Assembly: GCA_944474755.1 (NCBI GenBank)
Contig: OX104119.1
Coordinates: 1,284,575 to 1,348,574 of the forward strand
Length of the DNA: 64,000 bases
Direction: 5' to 3'
Source of the DNA: Limnoperna fortunei
Lineage: Eukaryota > Mollusca > Bivalvia > Mytilida > Modiolidae
The notes under the pieces were generated by a model. That model was not told the DNA's origin and ran no database searches. It saw only the letters and a program-made list of their open reading frames with translations. The position numbers and the translations under genes were made by a program. Of this stretch, positions 12,201 through 27,200 are shown in pieces; the stretch's first letter is position 1; each line of letters starts with the position of its first letter.

Positions 12201-15200
12201 GAGGAATTATTGGCTAACAGTCTGTACTTACCACAAACTGGACAACATCCTCCAGGAGGAATTATTGGCTAACAGTCTCCACTTACCACAAACTGGACAA
12301 CATCCTCCAGGAGGAATTATTGGCTAACAGTCTATACTTACCACAAACTGGACAACATCCTCCAGGAGGAATTATTGGCTAACAGTCTCCACTTACCACA
12401 AACTGGACAACATCCTCCAGGAGGAATTATTGGCTAACAGTCTGAACTTACCACAAACTGGACAACATCCTCCAGGAGGAATTATTGGCTAACAGTCTGT
12501 ACTTACCACAAACCGGACAACATCCTCCAGGAGGAATTATTGGCTAACAGTCTGTACTTACCACAAACTGGACAACATCCTCCAGAAGGAATTATTGGCT
12601 GACAGTCTGTACTTACCACAAACCTGACAACATCCTCCAGGAGGAATTATTGGCTAACAGTCTGTACTTACCACAAACTGGACAACATCCTCCAGGAGGA
12701 ATTATTGGCTAACAGTCTGTACTTACCACAAACTGGACAACATCCTCCAGGAGGAATTATTGGCTAACAGTCTGTACTTACCACAAACTGGACAACATCC
12801 TCCAGGAGGAATTATTGGCTAACAGTCTGTACTTACCACAAACTGGACAACATCCTCCAGGAGGAATTATTGGCTAACAGTCTGTACTTACCACAAACTG
12901 GACAACATCCTCCAGAAGGAATTATTGGCTGACAGTCTGTACTTACCACAAACCTGACAACATCCTCCAGGAGGAATTATTGGCTGACAGTCTGTACTTA
13001 CCACAAACTGGACAACATCCTCCAGGAGGAATTATTGGCTGACAGTCTGTACTTACCACAAACTGGACAACATCCTCCAGGAGGAATTATTGGCTAACAG
13101 TCTGTACTTACCACAAACTGGACAACATCCTCCAGGAGGAATTATTGGCTAACAGCCTCCACTTACCACAAACTGGACAACATCCTCCAGGAGGAATTAT
13201 TGGCTAACAGTCTGTACTTACCACAAACTGGACAACATCCTCCAGGAGGAATTATTGGCTGACAGTCTGTACTTACCACAAACTGGACAACATCCTCCAG
13301 GAGGAATTATTGGCTAACAGTCTGTACTTACCACAAACTGGACAACATCCTCCAGGAGGAATTATTGGCTAACAGCCTCCACTTACCACAAACTGGACAA
13401 CATCCTCCAGGAGGAATTATTGGCTAACAGTCTGTACTTACCACAAACTGGACAACATCCTCCAGGAGGAATTATTGGCTAACAGTCTGTACTTACCACA
13501 AACTGGACAACATCCTCCAGGAGGAATTATTGGCTAACAGCCTCCACTTACCACAAACTGGACAACATCCTCCAGGAGGAATTATTGGCTGACAGTCTGT
13601 ACTTACCACAAACTGGACAACATCCTCCAGGAGGAATTATTGGCTAACAGTCTGTACTTACCACAAACTGGACAACATCCTCCAGGAGGAATTATTGGCT
13701 GACAGTCTGTACTTACCACAAACTGGACAACATCCTCCAGGAGGAATTATTGGCTAACAGTCTGTACTTACCACAAACTGGACAACATCCTCCAGGAGGA
13801 ATTATTGGCTAACAGTCTGTACTTACCACAAACTGGACAACATCCTCCAGGAGGAATTATTGGCTAACAGTCTGTACTTACCACAAACTGGACAACATCC
13901 TCCAGGAGGAATTATTGGCTGACAGTCGGCAGGTTTCACTGGAGCACACCTTACATCTGCACATTCTGCACTCTTGGAAGTGTTACCTACAAAAAGACAA
14001 GGGCATTATCACTGGCTTGTAAGTCATTTGAAAATAATACAGTGGGGTTTAAACAGTTAAAGGGATCCTAAAGATCTTCTTAATTGTTATACTCCTACAA
14101 AAATCACCCAAATACTGACACATGACATTTCCAAACAATAGTCCATGGTGGATCTGTCTGCTAATGGAGTACATTACTTACCCATATACTGACCCAAGAC
14201 TTTACATTCTCCAAAATAATCCACGGTGGATCTGTCTGCTAATGCTGCACATTCATGAGGGTATGTCTCACCATTGTGACCACAGACAGTTCCAGATTTG
14301 GAGCAATCAGTCTACAAAATCAAAGCTCAAGTCAAAGAACATAAACCAGGTCAGTTGACATCATTTTTCGCCCATTTAGTATGTTTCCACTTAAAATTAG
14401 ATGTAAAATCGACTGCAATGTACTTAAATTAAAAAGGCTGAAAGTAAGCAGGGTCGTTAAATTTATAAAATCTGTGAAAAATTAAACATCTTTCTTTACA
14501 CTTTGAATATGTCTCAATACATTTTTCCTGTATTGTGATTTGTGATTAGTGTTTAACAGAGATATAGATCAATCAATTACAACAGATAATGGATGATACT
14601 GTTTATTTGGATGTAATAGAGGAGATTGGTGGACATTCCACCAATGGAGGATTTAGTTGGCAAATTTTCTGTTTCTTTCATACTGTGAAATACTTTTTAT
14701 TCGTTGGGTATCAATTTTCGTGGTTTTCGTGGAGGCCTCGGACCACGAAATTAAAAATCCAACGAAGAATAAAACTTCATTAACAGATGGGAACAAGTGA
14801 AAAACGATCTGAAAATGTCCGAGATCGGACATTTATTTGTACATGTAATAAATGATTTTGTGGTTCGATCCATTACTAACGTTCTGCTCAAAATCCATTT
14901 AAATGATTATGTTACAGGTTTCATGTTCGAATTGTGTTTATTACATGTAGATGTTATTTAATTGTAAAGCGTACGAATAAACATCGACTTCCGGTCAAGG
15001 TGGTGATATATGAGGTGTTCATTTTCGATGTTAAAAAGTAACAAATTATTATCAGAATTATGAGTTTGGTTGCTCCTTTGAACATAAATTAAAATAACAA
15101 ATAAAATATTTAAAGATAAGCTATACTTAATCGTTATTAGTGCATATCAATGACACGCTATATCAAATGGATGTTGTGATAATACCGATCATGGCACAAA

Positions 15201-18200
15201 TGACATTAAATTACACCTTTGTAACAGTTATTTATTGCTACTCAATACATAAAGTGACAAATGCCCTTCGGCTAGGAATGCATAGATAACAATTAGAGAA
15301 TTATATAGACTCAAAGTAGTTTTTATTGCAATTAATCAATTAATACATTACCTTGTTTATAATTAGCTATTGATTTCCGTGTTGTTAATTTTACATTCGT
15401 TACCACACGCGTAAATAACATCATGTTATGAAACTGGTGAAAATGATTCTGCTGTAATAATTTATTTTGATCGCTACCTCACTGTTTTGCATTTTCGGAA
15501 ACCGTCAATCCACGAATTTAAGAACCCACGAACATGTAAAATTTCACCAAACCACGAAAATTGATACCCACGAATTTAAGTACTTTCACAGTATTGGTTT
15601 CCTGGGAAATACCTAGCAGGGCCATGTTCTTGTAGGGAATTTCCGTGTTTCATGAACTTCAAGATCTATCAATAAAGTCACAGATATTCCCAAGTGCTTT
15701 AAAAAAGACTATAGGGTGACCAGTGTAAGTTCGACTGAATTCTGGGGAAGTTCGACCTATATACATTTTGTCATATGGAAAGTGGGAACAAACATCAATT
15801 AGCCAAAAAGTAAAGAACTATGTGCAAAAGATGTGTTCGTTTATCTTTCAACATTATAAATCATACATTTTTTGTAATAAATGAATTATGAAGATGTTTT
15901 GACTGGTCAAAATTTTCCATGACGGTTGAATTTACACCAGTCTCCCCAAGACAATTAGCTGATAATTTTAACAGATGGCAACACTTCCATGTCCGATCTG
16001 TAGAATAGTCAAATGTTTAACAAGGAATAAATCATAAATCATATTACATATGCTAAAGAGTTTATGTGAAATTTCTTCAAATTTGATTGGCTCAATTCGC
16101 TTCCATCACCAAGGATAAAAAATATATTTCTTTTTTAACAGTATATAAGCCATGTTGCTGTTTTTTATGAGGCTTGTTACTAAACACAGATCTGGACATA
16201 AGTTACTAAACACAGATCTGGACATAAGTTACTAAACACAGATCTGGACATAAGTTACTAAATACAGATCTGGACATAAGTTACTAAACACAGATCTGGA
16301 CATAAGTTACTAAACACAGATCTGGACATAAGTTACTAAATACAGATCTGGACATAAGTTACTAAATACAGATCTGGACATAAGTTACTAAACACAGATC
16401 TGGACATAAGTTACTAAACACAGATCTGGACATAAGTTACTAAATACAGATCTGGACATAAGTTACTAAACACAGATCTGGACATAAGTTACTAAACACA
16501 GATCTGGACACAAGTTACTAAATACAGATCTGGACACAAGTTACTAAACACAGATCTGGACATAAGTTACTAAACACAGATCTGGACACAAGTTACTAAA
16601 TACAGATCTGGACATAAGTTACTAAACACAGATCTGGACATAAGTTACTAAACACAGATCTGGACATAAGTTACTAAACACAGATCTGGACATAAGTTAC
16701 TAAACACAGATCTGGACATAAGTTACTAAATACAGATCTGGACATAAGTTCCATTTTGAATAAAAATATACAATTTATATAAACACTATGGCGATGTACG
16801 TATAATGTACGTTTTAGTTAGAACATGAATATCTGATAACATTCTTACCTGACAGTGGCCTCTGTACTGTAATGTACGCTTATGTTTTAATAACAGACAT
16901 GGATTGGTAAATTCTTCATCCCTCGTGTCACACACGGGATCATGATAATGATGATCACATGTCTCATGTGTGGGAACTAGAAAATAATGTGAATTTTAAG
17001 AGACTACGAAGAGACTGAAACACTACTGCTGCGAATATAATATTACCCACAATTCAATGTGAGACAGTATTTGATTATAATAACTTTTATCTGACACGTT
17101 ATACAGTTGTAAAGGTTGGGTGGTTTGAATGAGTTTAATGCAATTTTTCAGCTTTCTGGAGTACATGTTAAAAATTTTGGTAAGAAAACTGGTAATCTGT
17201 GTCTAATACGATTGGAGTGAGACCTAAGCGTTTACAGGCATGTGATCAATAGCTGTTGACTCACTACCTGAACCACTCGGCCACGGAGGCCCAGACTTAC
17301 CACATTGATACTGTGGACATTTGTCATAATTAATACTTAGACACACTTGTCTCTTTGGTAAACACCTGAAAAAGAGAAAATAAACTTAAGTGACACGTTA
17401 GGTTGTTTGTGGATAAAATATCAATTAATCCAATGTTTGGAAAGTATCATTTGGCTAGCAAACTATTCTGATGATGATCCATACCACATATTTCTTTTCT
17501 TTGGTAGTCCAAAATATTGTTTTAATTTTTGAATATTAATGACTGATAGATCAATCCACATTCCATCCTTAATTGTGATTAGCTTGCATTGCTGCACCAA
17601 GTTGATAATTGAGGGTTTTTTTTCCAGATAACAAATATTTTCATTCTTACGTAATTTTAATTCCTTGAATTGCATATAGAGTTTATAGACAGATATTTTG
17701 AAATGTTGTTGTTTACCATTTAAGGTATCCTGACCACAATTGACCACGTGACCATATTTGGTGTCCCGGATGTCTATTGTTTTTCAATGTGGCAGACGTC
17801 CGTAATGTTCGGCAAACATCGGAAATAATATATGAGTAACTAACTTTTTTTTCTCAAAACGGTAAACACTGACTCAAAGTAAAACAATATATTAGCAACA
17901 CATTGATTTAATAAAGCTGTATTTCTTGGTCGAAAAATAAAATTAAACGGTGACTTCAAGCATGGGTCGGATACCTGAAGTTAGTAGTTACACAAAAGGT
18001 CACAATGCATCAACAAAATTGAACGAGAATGATCAAATCATCCAAAACTAGTTTGAATTGTTCAGCATGTTAAGGAGCATGTGTCTGTACTCAGATCATT
18101 CTTAACCACCCCAGTCATTATATTTACTGGAACTTACCTGTATCTATCACCCCAGTCATTGTATTTACTGGAACTTACCTGTATCTATCACCCCAGTCAT

Positions 18201-21200
18201 TGTATTTACTGGAACTTACCTGTATCTATCACCACAGTCATTATATTTACTGGAACTTACCTGTATCTATCACCCCAGTCATTATATTTACTGGAACTTA
18301 CCTGTATCTATCACCACAGTCATTGTTTTTACAGGGATCTATCGAGTTACAGGAACCAATTTTTATTTCATTATTTTTTAAGCCACCACATCTGTTCAAA
18401 TAAGAAACACATGTATTCATGATTAATAACAAATTATCTATTTATAGAACATGATGATTGTTTGTTAAAATGGTGTATCAGCAATTTTTCAGATATATCA
18501 TGGCATCCAGTTTTATTTTAGGAGAAAGCCTGTTTAGCCAGAGAAAACTCATGACATGCGGTAGGAAATCTAGCAATCCTTGTCAATTAGGATTGCAGTC
18601 GAGTATATCATGCTAGCAGTGAGACCTAAAACCTCAGTGTTGATAGACCATGTGATTTATAAATGATTACTACCTTAACCACTCATTCACCAGGACCCCT
18701 AGAAAGTCATGAAGATAAACACCTCATCTATTTAAAACAAGATGATAGAAATTTCACACTGATAATATTACATTTGAACAAGACCAATACAAATGACATA
18801 CTTTCTGTTATTAGATAACTAATACACTATATATGATGGGTAAATGTCATGATGACATACTTTGGTATTTTGTATTGGCAGTTTAAATCGTATCAATACT
18901 TGTATACTGATGTAGGTCAATAAACAGCTGTACGGTTAATACAGAAGAAACAGTTCAATAAACTGAGCCATCATCTTCGCAAAACTATTTGCATATATTT
19001 TCTCGTTTTCATGAATATTTAATGTCCTATTTTGATTGGTCGCTCTTACTTCCGACAGAGAGTGACAACTTATAAAAAAAACAACATACATAGTTTCGGT
19101 TAATAAATGTTTTATCCATTGGCTAATTAAATTAAATGAATATTCATGAAAACAAGAAAATATCTGCAAGTGTGCCCAAGGTCCGTAAGTGGTAGCAAAG
19201 CGAGAATGCGACTGGACGTGGGTTTCAGACCATGCTGAGACGTCTGACATAACATACCTTTCAGCTAGACAGTGGTTAGGATATGTCTTTCCATTATTAC
19301 CACATCGTGGTGAGTAATCCCTCGAGCACTCACAGGGCAGATCTTTCCAACGATTCCTTTCACTTGACTGGGAGGTAGGACATTTGTTTTTTGTACAGAT
19401 TACCTCCCCTGAGTTACATATACAATGGTTGCAGTCTATTTTAAATTGCTTTCCATGTTCTGTAAATGTACAAATATAATATTAGCTACTCATTTATTAT
19501 GCACCACTCAATTTTCTTTGAAAGAACATCATGTTCACTCAGCCTACTTTGTATATGTGAATAGAACATCATGTTCTCTAGTCTATTTATATGTATCTTG
19601 AACATCATGTTCCAGGGGTTCAAATTAACAGTGGTCCGAGGTCCAAGACCTTTCCAATTTGCGATCAGACTTGCAGCTTGGTTATTAGCTGAACCAGAGG
19701 GACCTTCCTTCTTTGTGAGGCAGATTTTTAAGAGTTTTAGCCAAATTAAAAAATATTTGTGATTAAAATAGACGTATGTATCTACTTCCTTTTTTATGAT
19801 TACCACAACGAGTGTCGAGAAGGTCCGATATTAACAGACACTAACACCTATATGCATCAGAATTTGTTGTATTATCGTGTTTATGATGTTGAACTGCCAT
19901 TTTTAACAATTGTAAGCTGGTTCCTTTCTGACTTTATTTCGTACATATAGCGTAGACTAAAATACTAGTGAAAACCAGTTCAAAGCAAACGAAAATTAAA
20001 CCATGTAAGGAGCGGATATGAACTTGGTGCCAGAGATTGCAAATACGATGCTGCTCGTGTTGAAATAAACAAAAAGATTGAAACATGATAAAAATTTGAA
20101 GATTAGCAGTCACTTTTAATTTAAATATTTGAAGTAGTGCATTTTCCATTGAATACATAATATTTGTTACAGAATGATGTAATTAATTACTTCTAACCTT
20201 GTTCAACTTATCTCTGTCAACTTGTGTACTTGTAGGTTATGACAAGAAAAAAATATAATTTCAATGCTCAGTTTAAATAAACAGAAAGTTCATTGTTGCA
20301 ATAATCCACACAAGACATACTCTTCTTTATCATAACAAGTTAAGTGCTTTAATACATGATAACAACAATTTATGGAAGGAATAAATCATGAAAAAAGATG
20401 TACACAATTTGTTGAATGTTACAGAAGTTAAATTTTAAGCCAAGTCCATGACATACAACTGTGATTTCGTCATTCCAGTGGAGTTGCGTTCGGAATTTAA
20501 TACTCACCAAATGAAAATTGAACCAATGGCAGGACCTAGTGCTCTTATTGGCGGACCTTCAGATTTTGTTAACAGAAGGTCCGGGACCATCCGTTCAGAA
20601 ATGCTAATTTGAACCTTTATTACCTTTTACTACAGGGTTCTGTCCCAGGATGCAACTCTCTCGTCTTGTACATGGAATAGGTTTACAGTTGTGCAAACGG
20701 TCCATGTGTCCACCACATATGCAGACTTGATGGTCAAAACATCGATCATTGGAATGCTGCCCATCTCCATACAAGGGAATTCTTACGTAAGAATGACGTG
20801 GAACTAATACACTTGAAATATCACCCATTTTACATGCTGAAATATACCACAAACTAAATAAATAGCATGCCTTCAGCTAAGAATTTGGCAAAAGAAAGTA
20901 AAGTTTGTCTGTAAGACACCAATAAAGATCACGTAAAATTATTTTGCCCTGCATGTCATTATGTGTACAAACATCCTACAAATATAAATGCTGTAGTCCT
21001 AAGACTGTAAGAAGATAGCCGAACAAGCCATGCACCGCCAATGTGGATGGATGGACAGACAAGGGTAAATTAATATGACCCCCAACTTTTTGTCACAGGG
21101 GCAAACAAAATATTTCCTTTCTTGTTTTATAAAACACAAATAGTCCTCTACCTGTTGTATTTATAACTCTTTTGTTGTAACACATGGGAAACATACGTTA

Positions 21201-24200
21201 GGCAACCTGAGGTCTATCTTAGCAAGGTAACAGCAGTGTGTACTTTTGTTGTAACACATGGGAAACATACGTTAGGCAACCTGAGGTCTATCTTAGCAAG
21301 GTAACAGCAGTGTGTACTTTTGTTGTAACACATGGGAAACATACGTTAGGCAACCTGAGGTCTATCTTAGCAAGGTAACAGCAGTGTGTACTTTTGTTGT
21401 AACACATGGGAAACATACGTTAGGCAACCTGAGGTCTATCTTAGCAAGGTAACAGCAGTGTGTACTTTTGTTGTAACACATGGGAAACATACGTTAGGCA
21501 ACCTGAGGTCTATCTTAGCAAGGTAACAGCAGTGTGTACTTTTGTTGTAACACATGGGAAACATACGTTAGGCAACCTGAGGTCTATCTTAGCAAGGTAA
21601 CAGCAGTGTGTACTTTTGTTGTAACACATGGGAAACATACGTTAGGCAACCTGAGGTCTATCTTAGCAAGGTAACAGCAGTGTGTACTTTTGTTGTAACA
21701 CATGGGAAACATACGTTAGGCAACCTGAGGTCTATCTTAGCAAGGTAACAGCAGTGTGTACTTTTGTTTGTTTGTTTCTGTAAGGTTAACACAAATTTTA
21801 GCAATTTCTGAGCCATATTACTGTGTCCAATTATTACTGAGGAGGAAGCCAAAGTACCTGGTAAAACCCTGGACTTTCAGCAAGAAAACTGGCAATCATT
21901 GTCAAGTATGATTGTAGTCCCTACCATCAGTTAGACTCGAACTCACAACTTCAATGTTGACAGCTGTATGATCAATAGTTGATGACTACCCTAACCACTC
22001 GGCCACTAGGCTGTCAGTGTCTTTTTGGCTTAATTACTTACCTTTATGACATACATACGGTTTACAACTTTCTCCATCAGGGTGATGACATTTCCTTCTA
22101 CTGACCCAGCAGACTTCTTCATCAGGGCAGGGGTTGAGGTTACAGGGTGTGGTCACTGTGTCACTACTCGTTGATGGTACAGGATCAGCTGCAAAAAAAT
22201 ATAACTGATTGGCACATAATTGGTTAACACCACCCCACACCACCTCTTTTTCTTAGTTTACTCAAGCATGAAATATTTGGTACGACACAACAGAATTTTG
22301 CCAGTGAAGATATCTCATTAAGTAGTAACTGTTATCAAGCTTAATGAAAAAAAGGTGGCTTTAAACTAAAGGTAAACCTGAAGTAAGACAAACAAACAAA
22401 TGAACAGTCAGACAAACAGACAAATGAACAGTCAGACAAACAAACAAATGAACAGTCAGACAAACAAACAAATGAACAGTCAGACAAACAAACAAATGAA
22501 CAGTCAGACAAACAAACAAATGAACAGTCAGACAAACAAACAAATGAACAGTCAGACAAACAGATGAACAGTCAGACAAACAGATGAACAGTCAGACAAA
22601 CAGACAAATGAACAGTCAGACAAACAGACAAATGAACAGTCAGACAAACAGACAAATGAACAGTCAGACAAACAGACAAATGAACAGTCAGACAAACAAA
22701 CAAATGAACAGTCAGACAAACAGATGAACAGTCAAACAGATGAACAGTTAGACAAACAAACAAATGAACAGTCAGACAAACAGACAAATGAACAGTCAGA
22801 CAAACAAACAAATGAACAGTCAGACTAACAAACAAATGAACAGTCAAACAAACAAATGAACAGTCAGACAAACAAACAAACGAACAGTCAGACAAACAAT
22901 CAAATGAACAGTCAGACAAACAATCAAATGAACAGTCAGACAAACAAACAAATGAACAGTCAGACAAACAAACAAATGAACAGTCAGACAAACAATCAAA
23001 TGAACAGTCAGACAGACCAAATGAACAGTCAGAAAAACAATCAAATGAACAGTCAGACAGACCAAATGAACAGTCAGACAAACAAACAAATGAACAGTCA
23101 GACAAACAGACAAATGAACAGTCAGACAAACAAACAAATGAACAGTCAGACAAACAAACAAATGAACAGACAGACAAATGAACAGTCAGACAAACAGACC
23201 AAAAAGCTAGTGGGTGTCATAAGTAGTTGCTGAGAAAACTGTTACAAATATTTTCATTCATTGACCACTAATGTTGAAATTTGACTAAGTCGGCAAAGAG
23301 GAAGTAGATATGCCACAGACCTTAAATCTGTACTCACAATATAGGACAACATGATACGGTCACATACAAAAATTCAAGTTGTTGTGTTAAGTAGTTGCTT
23401 AGAAAACTTTTACGAAAATTTTCATTCATTGACAACTAATTTTGATTGATTGATTATTGAGAAAACTGTTACAAAAGTTATTTTGCGGAGTGATGGACGG
23501 ACAGGAGTCAACCAGTATACCACCCTCTTATTTATTGCTGACATGAAAAGAAATAAATAGCTTCATGACATAGTTTCCAAATCTACCACTATATTGGACC
23601 AGAGATCGAGTTGACAAATCTACCACTATATTGGACCAGAGATCGAGTTGACAAATCTACCACTATATTGGACCAGAGATCGAGTTGACAAATCTACCAC
23701 TATATTGGACCAGAGATCGAGTTGACAAATCTACCACTATATTGGACCAGAGATCGAGTTGACAAATCTACCACTATATTGGACCAGAGATCGAGTTGAC
23801 AAATCTACCACTATATTGGACCAGAGATCGAGTTGACAAATCTACCACTATATTGGACCAGAGATCGAGTTGACAAATCTACCACTATATTGGACCAGAG
23901 ATCGAGTTGACAAATCTACCACTATATTGGACCAGAGATCGAGTTGACAAATCTACCACTATATTGGACCAGAGATCGAGTTGACAAATCTACCACTATA
24001 TTGGACCAGAGATCGAGTTGACAAATCTACCACTATATTGGACCAGAGATCGAGTTGACAAATCTACCACTATATTGGACCAGAGATCGAGTTGACAAAT
24101 CTACCACTATATTGGACCAGAGATCGAGTTGACAAATCTACCACTATATTGGACCAGAGATCGAGTTGACAAATCTACCACTATATTGGACCAGAGATCG

Positions 24201-27200
24201 AGTTGACAAATCTACCACTATATTGGACCAGAGATCGAGTTGACAAATCTACCACTATATTGGACCAGAGATCGAGTTGACAAATCTACCACTATATTGG
24301 ACCAGAGATCGAGTTGACAAATCTACCACTATATTGGACCAGAGATCGAGTTGACAAATCTACCACTATATTGGACCAGAGATCGAGTTGACAAATCTAC
24401 CACTATATTGGACCAGAGATCGAGTTGACAAATCTACCACTATATTGGACCAGAGATCGAGTTGACAAATCTACCACTATATTGGACCAGAGATCGAGTT
24501 GACAAATCTACCACTATATTGGACCAGAGATCGAGTTGACAAATCTACCACTATATTGGACCAGAGATCGAGTTGACAAATCTACCACTATATTGGACCA
24601 GAGATCGAGTTGACAAATCTACCACTATATTGGACCAGAGATCGAGTTGACAAATCTACCACTATATTGGACCAGAGATCGAGTTGACAAATCTACCACT
24701 ATATTGGACCAGAGATCGAGTTGACAAATCTACCACTATATTGGACCAGAGATCGAGTTGACAAATCTACCACTATATTGGACCAGAGATCGAGTTGACA
24801 AATCTACCACTATATTGGACCAGAGATCGAGTTGACAAATCTACCACTATATTGGACCAGAGATCGAGTTGACAAATCTACCACTATATTGGACCAGAGA
24901 TCGAGTTGACAAATCTACCACTATATTGGACCAGAGATCGAGTTGACAAATCTACCACTATATTGGACCAGAGATCGAGTTGACAAATCTACCACTATAT
25001 TGGACCAGAGCTCGAGTTGACAAATCTACCACTATATTGGACCAGAGATCGAGTTGACAAATCTACCACTATATTGGACCAGAGATCGAGTTGACAAATC
25101 TACCACTATATTGGACCAGAGATCGAGTTGACAAATCTACCACTATATTGGACCAGAGATCGAGTTGACAAATCTACCACTATATTGGACCAGAGATCGA
25201 GTTGACAAATCTACCACTATATTGGACCAGAGATCGAGTTGACAAATCTACCACTATATTGGACCAGAGATCGAGTTGACAAATCTACCACTATATTGGA
25301 CCAGAGATCGAGCTGACAAATCTACCGCTATATTGGACCAGAGATCGAGTTGACAAATCTTCCACTATATTGGACCAGAGATCGAGTTGACAAATCTACC
25401 ACTATATTGGACCAGAGATCGAGCTGACAAATCTACCACTATATTGGACCAGAGATCGAGTTGACAAATCTACCACTATATTGGACCAGAGATCGAGTTG
25501 ACAAATCTACCACTATATTGGACCAGAGATCGAGTTGACAAATCTACCACTATATTGGACCAGAGATCGAGTTGACAAATCTACCACTATATTGGACCAG
25601 AGATCGAGTTGACAAATCTACCACTATATTGGACCAGAGCTCGGGTTGACAAATCTACCACTATATTGGACCAGAGATCGAGTTGACAAATCTACCACTA
25701 TATTGGACCAGAGATCGAGTTGACAAATCTACCACTATATTGGACCAGAGATCGAGTTGACAAATCTACCACTATATTGGACCAGAGATCGAGTTGACAA
25801 ATCTACCACTATATTGGACCAGAGATCGAGTTGACAAATCTACCACTATATTGGACCAGAGATCGAGTTGACAAATCTACCACTATATTGGACCAGAGCT
25901 CGGGTTGACAAATCTACCACTATATTGGACCAGAGATCGAGTTGACAAATCTACCACTATATTGGACCAGAGATCGAGTTGACAAATCTACCACTATATT
26001 GGACCAGGGCTCAGGTTCCATGTAGGTTATGCTCTACCATTTGGACAACATGTGAGTGAAATAGTCCCATACTTTTGCAAAGTTTCAGGAATGTAAGTGG
26101 TGCTACTGACTTGACTTAGAAGAGATTTTAATGTCCTACACCGACAACCTAATGCCCTTGGTTAGATGATGTGGTGCTACTGACTTGACTTAGAAGAGAT
26201 TTTAATGTCCTACACCGACAACCTAATGCCCTTGGAAGAGATTTTAATGTCCTACACCGACAACCTAATGCCCTTGGTTTGATGATGTGGTGCTACTGAC
26301 TTGACTTGAGTTTTTAATGTCCTACACCGACAACCTAATGCCCTTGGTTGGATGATTTGGTGCTACTGACTTGACTTGAGTTTTTAATGTCCTACACCGA
26401 CAACCTAATGCCCTTGGTTGGATGATGTGGTGCTACTGACTTGACTTGAGTTTTTAATGTCCTACACCGACAACCTAATGCCCTTGGTTAGATGATGTGG
26501 TGCTACTGACTTGACTTAGCAGAGTTTTTAATGTCCTACACCGACAACCTAATGCCCTTGGAAGAGATTTTAATGTCCTACACCGACAACCTAATGCCCT
26601 TGGTTGGATGATGTGGTGCTACTGACTTGACTTGAGTTTTTAATGTCCTACACCGACAACCTAATGTCCTTGGTTGGATGATGTGGTGCTACTGACTTGA
26701 CTTGAGATTTTAATGTCCTACACCGACAACCTAATGCCCTTGGTTGGATGATGTGGTGCTACTGACTTGACTTGAGTTTTTAATGTCCTACACCGACAAC
26801 CTAATGCCCTTGGTTGGATGATGTGGTGCTACTGACTTGACTTAGCAGAGTTTTTAATGTCCAACACCGACAACCTAATGCCCTTGGTTGGATGATTTGG
26901 TGCTACTGACTTGACTTAGCAGAGTTTTTAATGTCCTACACCGACAACCTAATGCCCTTAGAAGAGATTTTAATGTCCTACACCGACAACCTAATGCCCT
27001 TAGAAGAGATTTTAATGTCCTACACCGACAACCTAATGCCCTTGGTTGGATGGTGTGGTGCTATTATGTTGTCGTATTTATTGAGATTCATATGTTTATT
27101 TTTATTTTTATATAGTCTTATACACTTTGATACAGTTTTACATTCCAATTACTGCGTTTGTAGACGAATCATATCATGAAAAATATCCCTCACAATGTCA

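Noticed and set aside
17724..17975. Transposon with ggtatcc termini
   Set aside because: Only about 8 bp of inverted similarity and no target duplication.
22384..23233. Cys/Ser-rich or Asn/Gln-rich protein from long frames on both strands
   Set aside because: A 24-nt tandem repeat without stops gives open frames on both strands; no conserved domain or independent coding sign.
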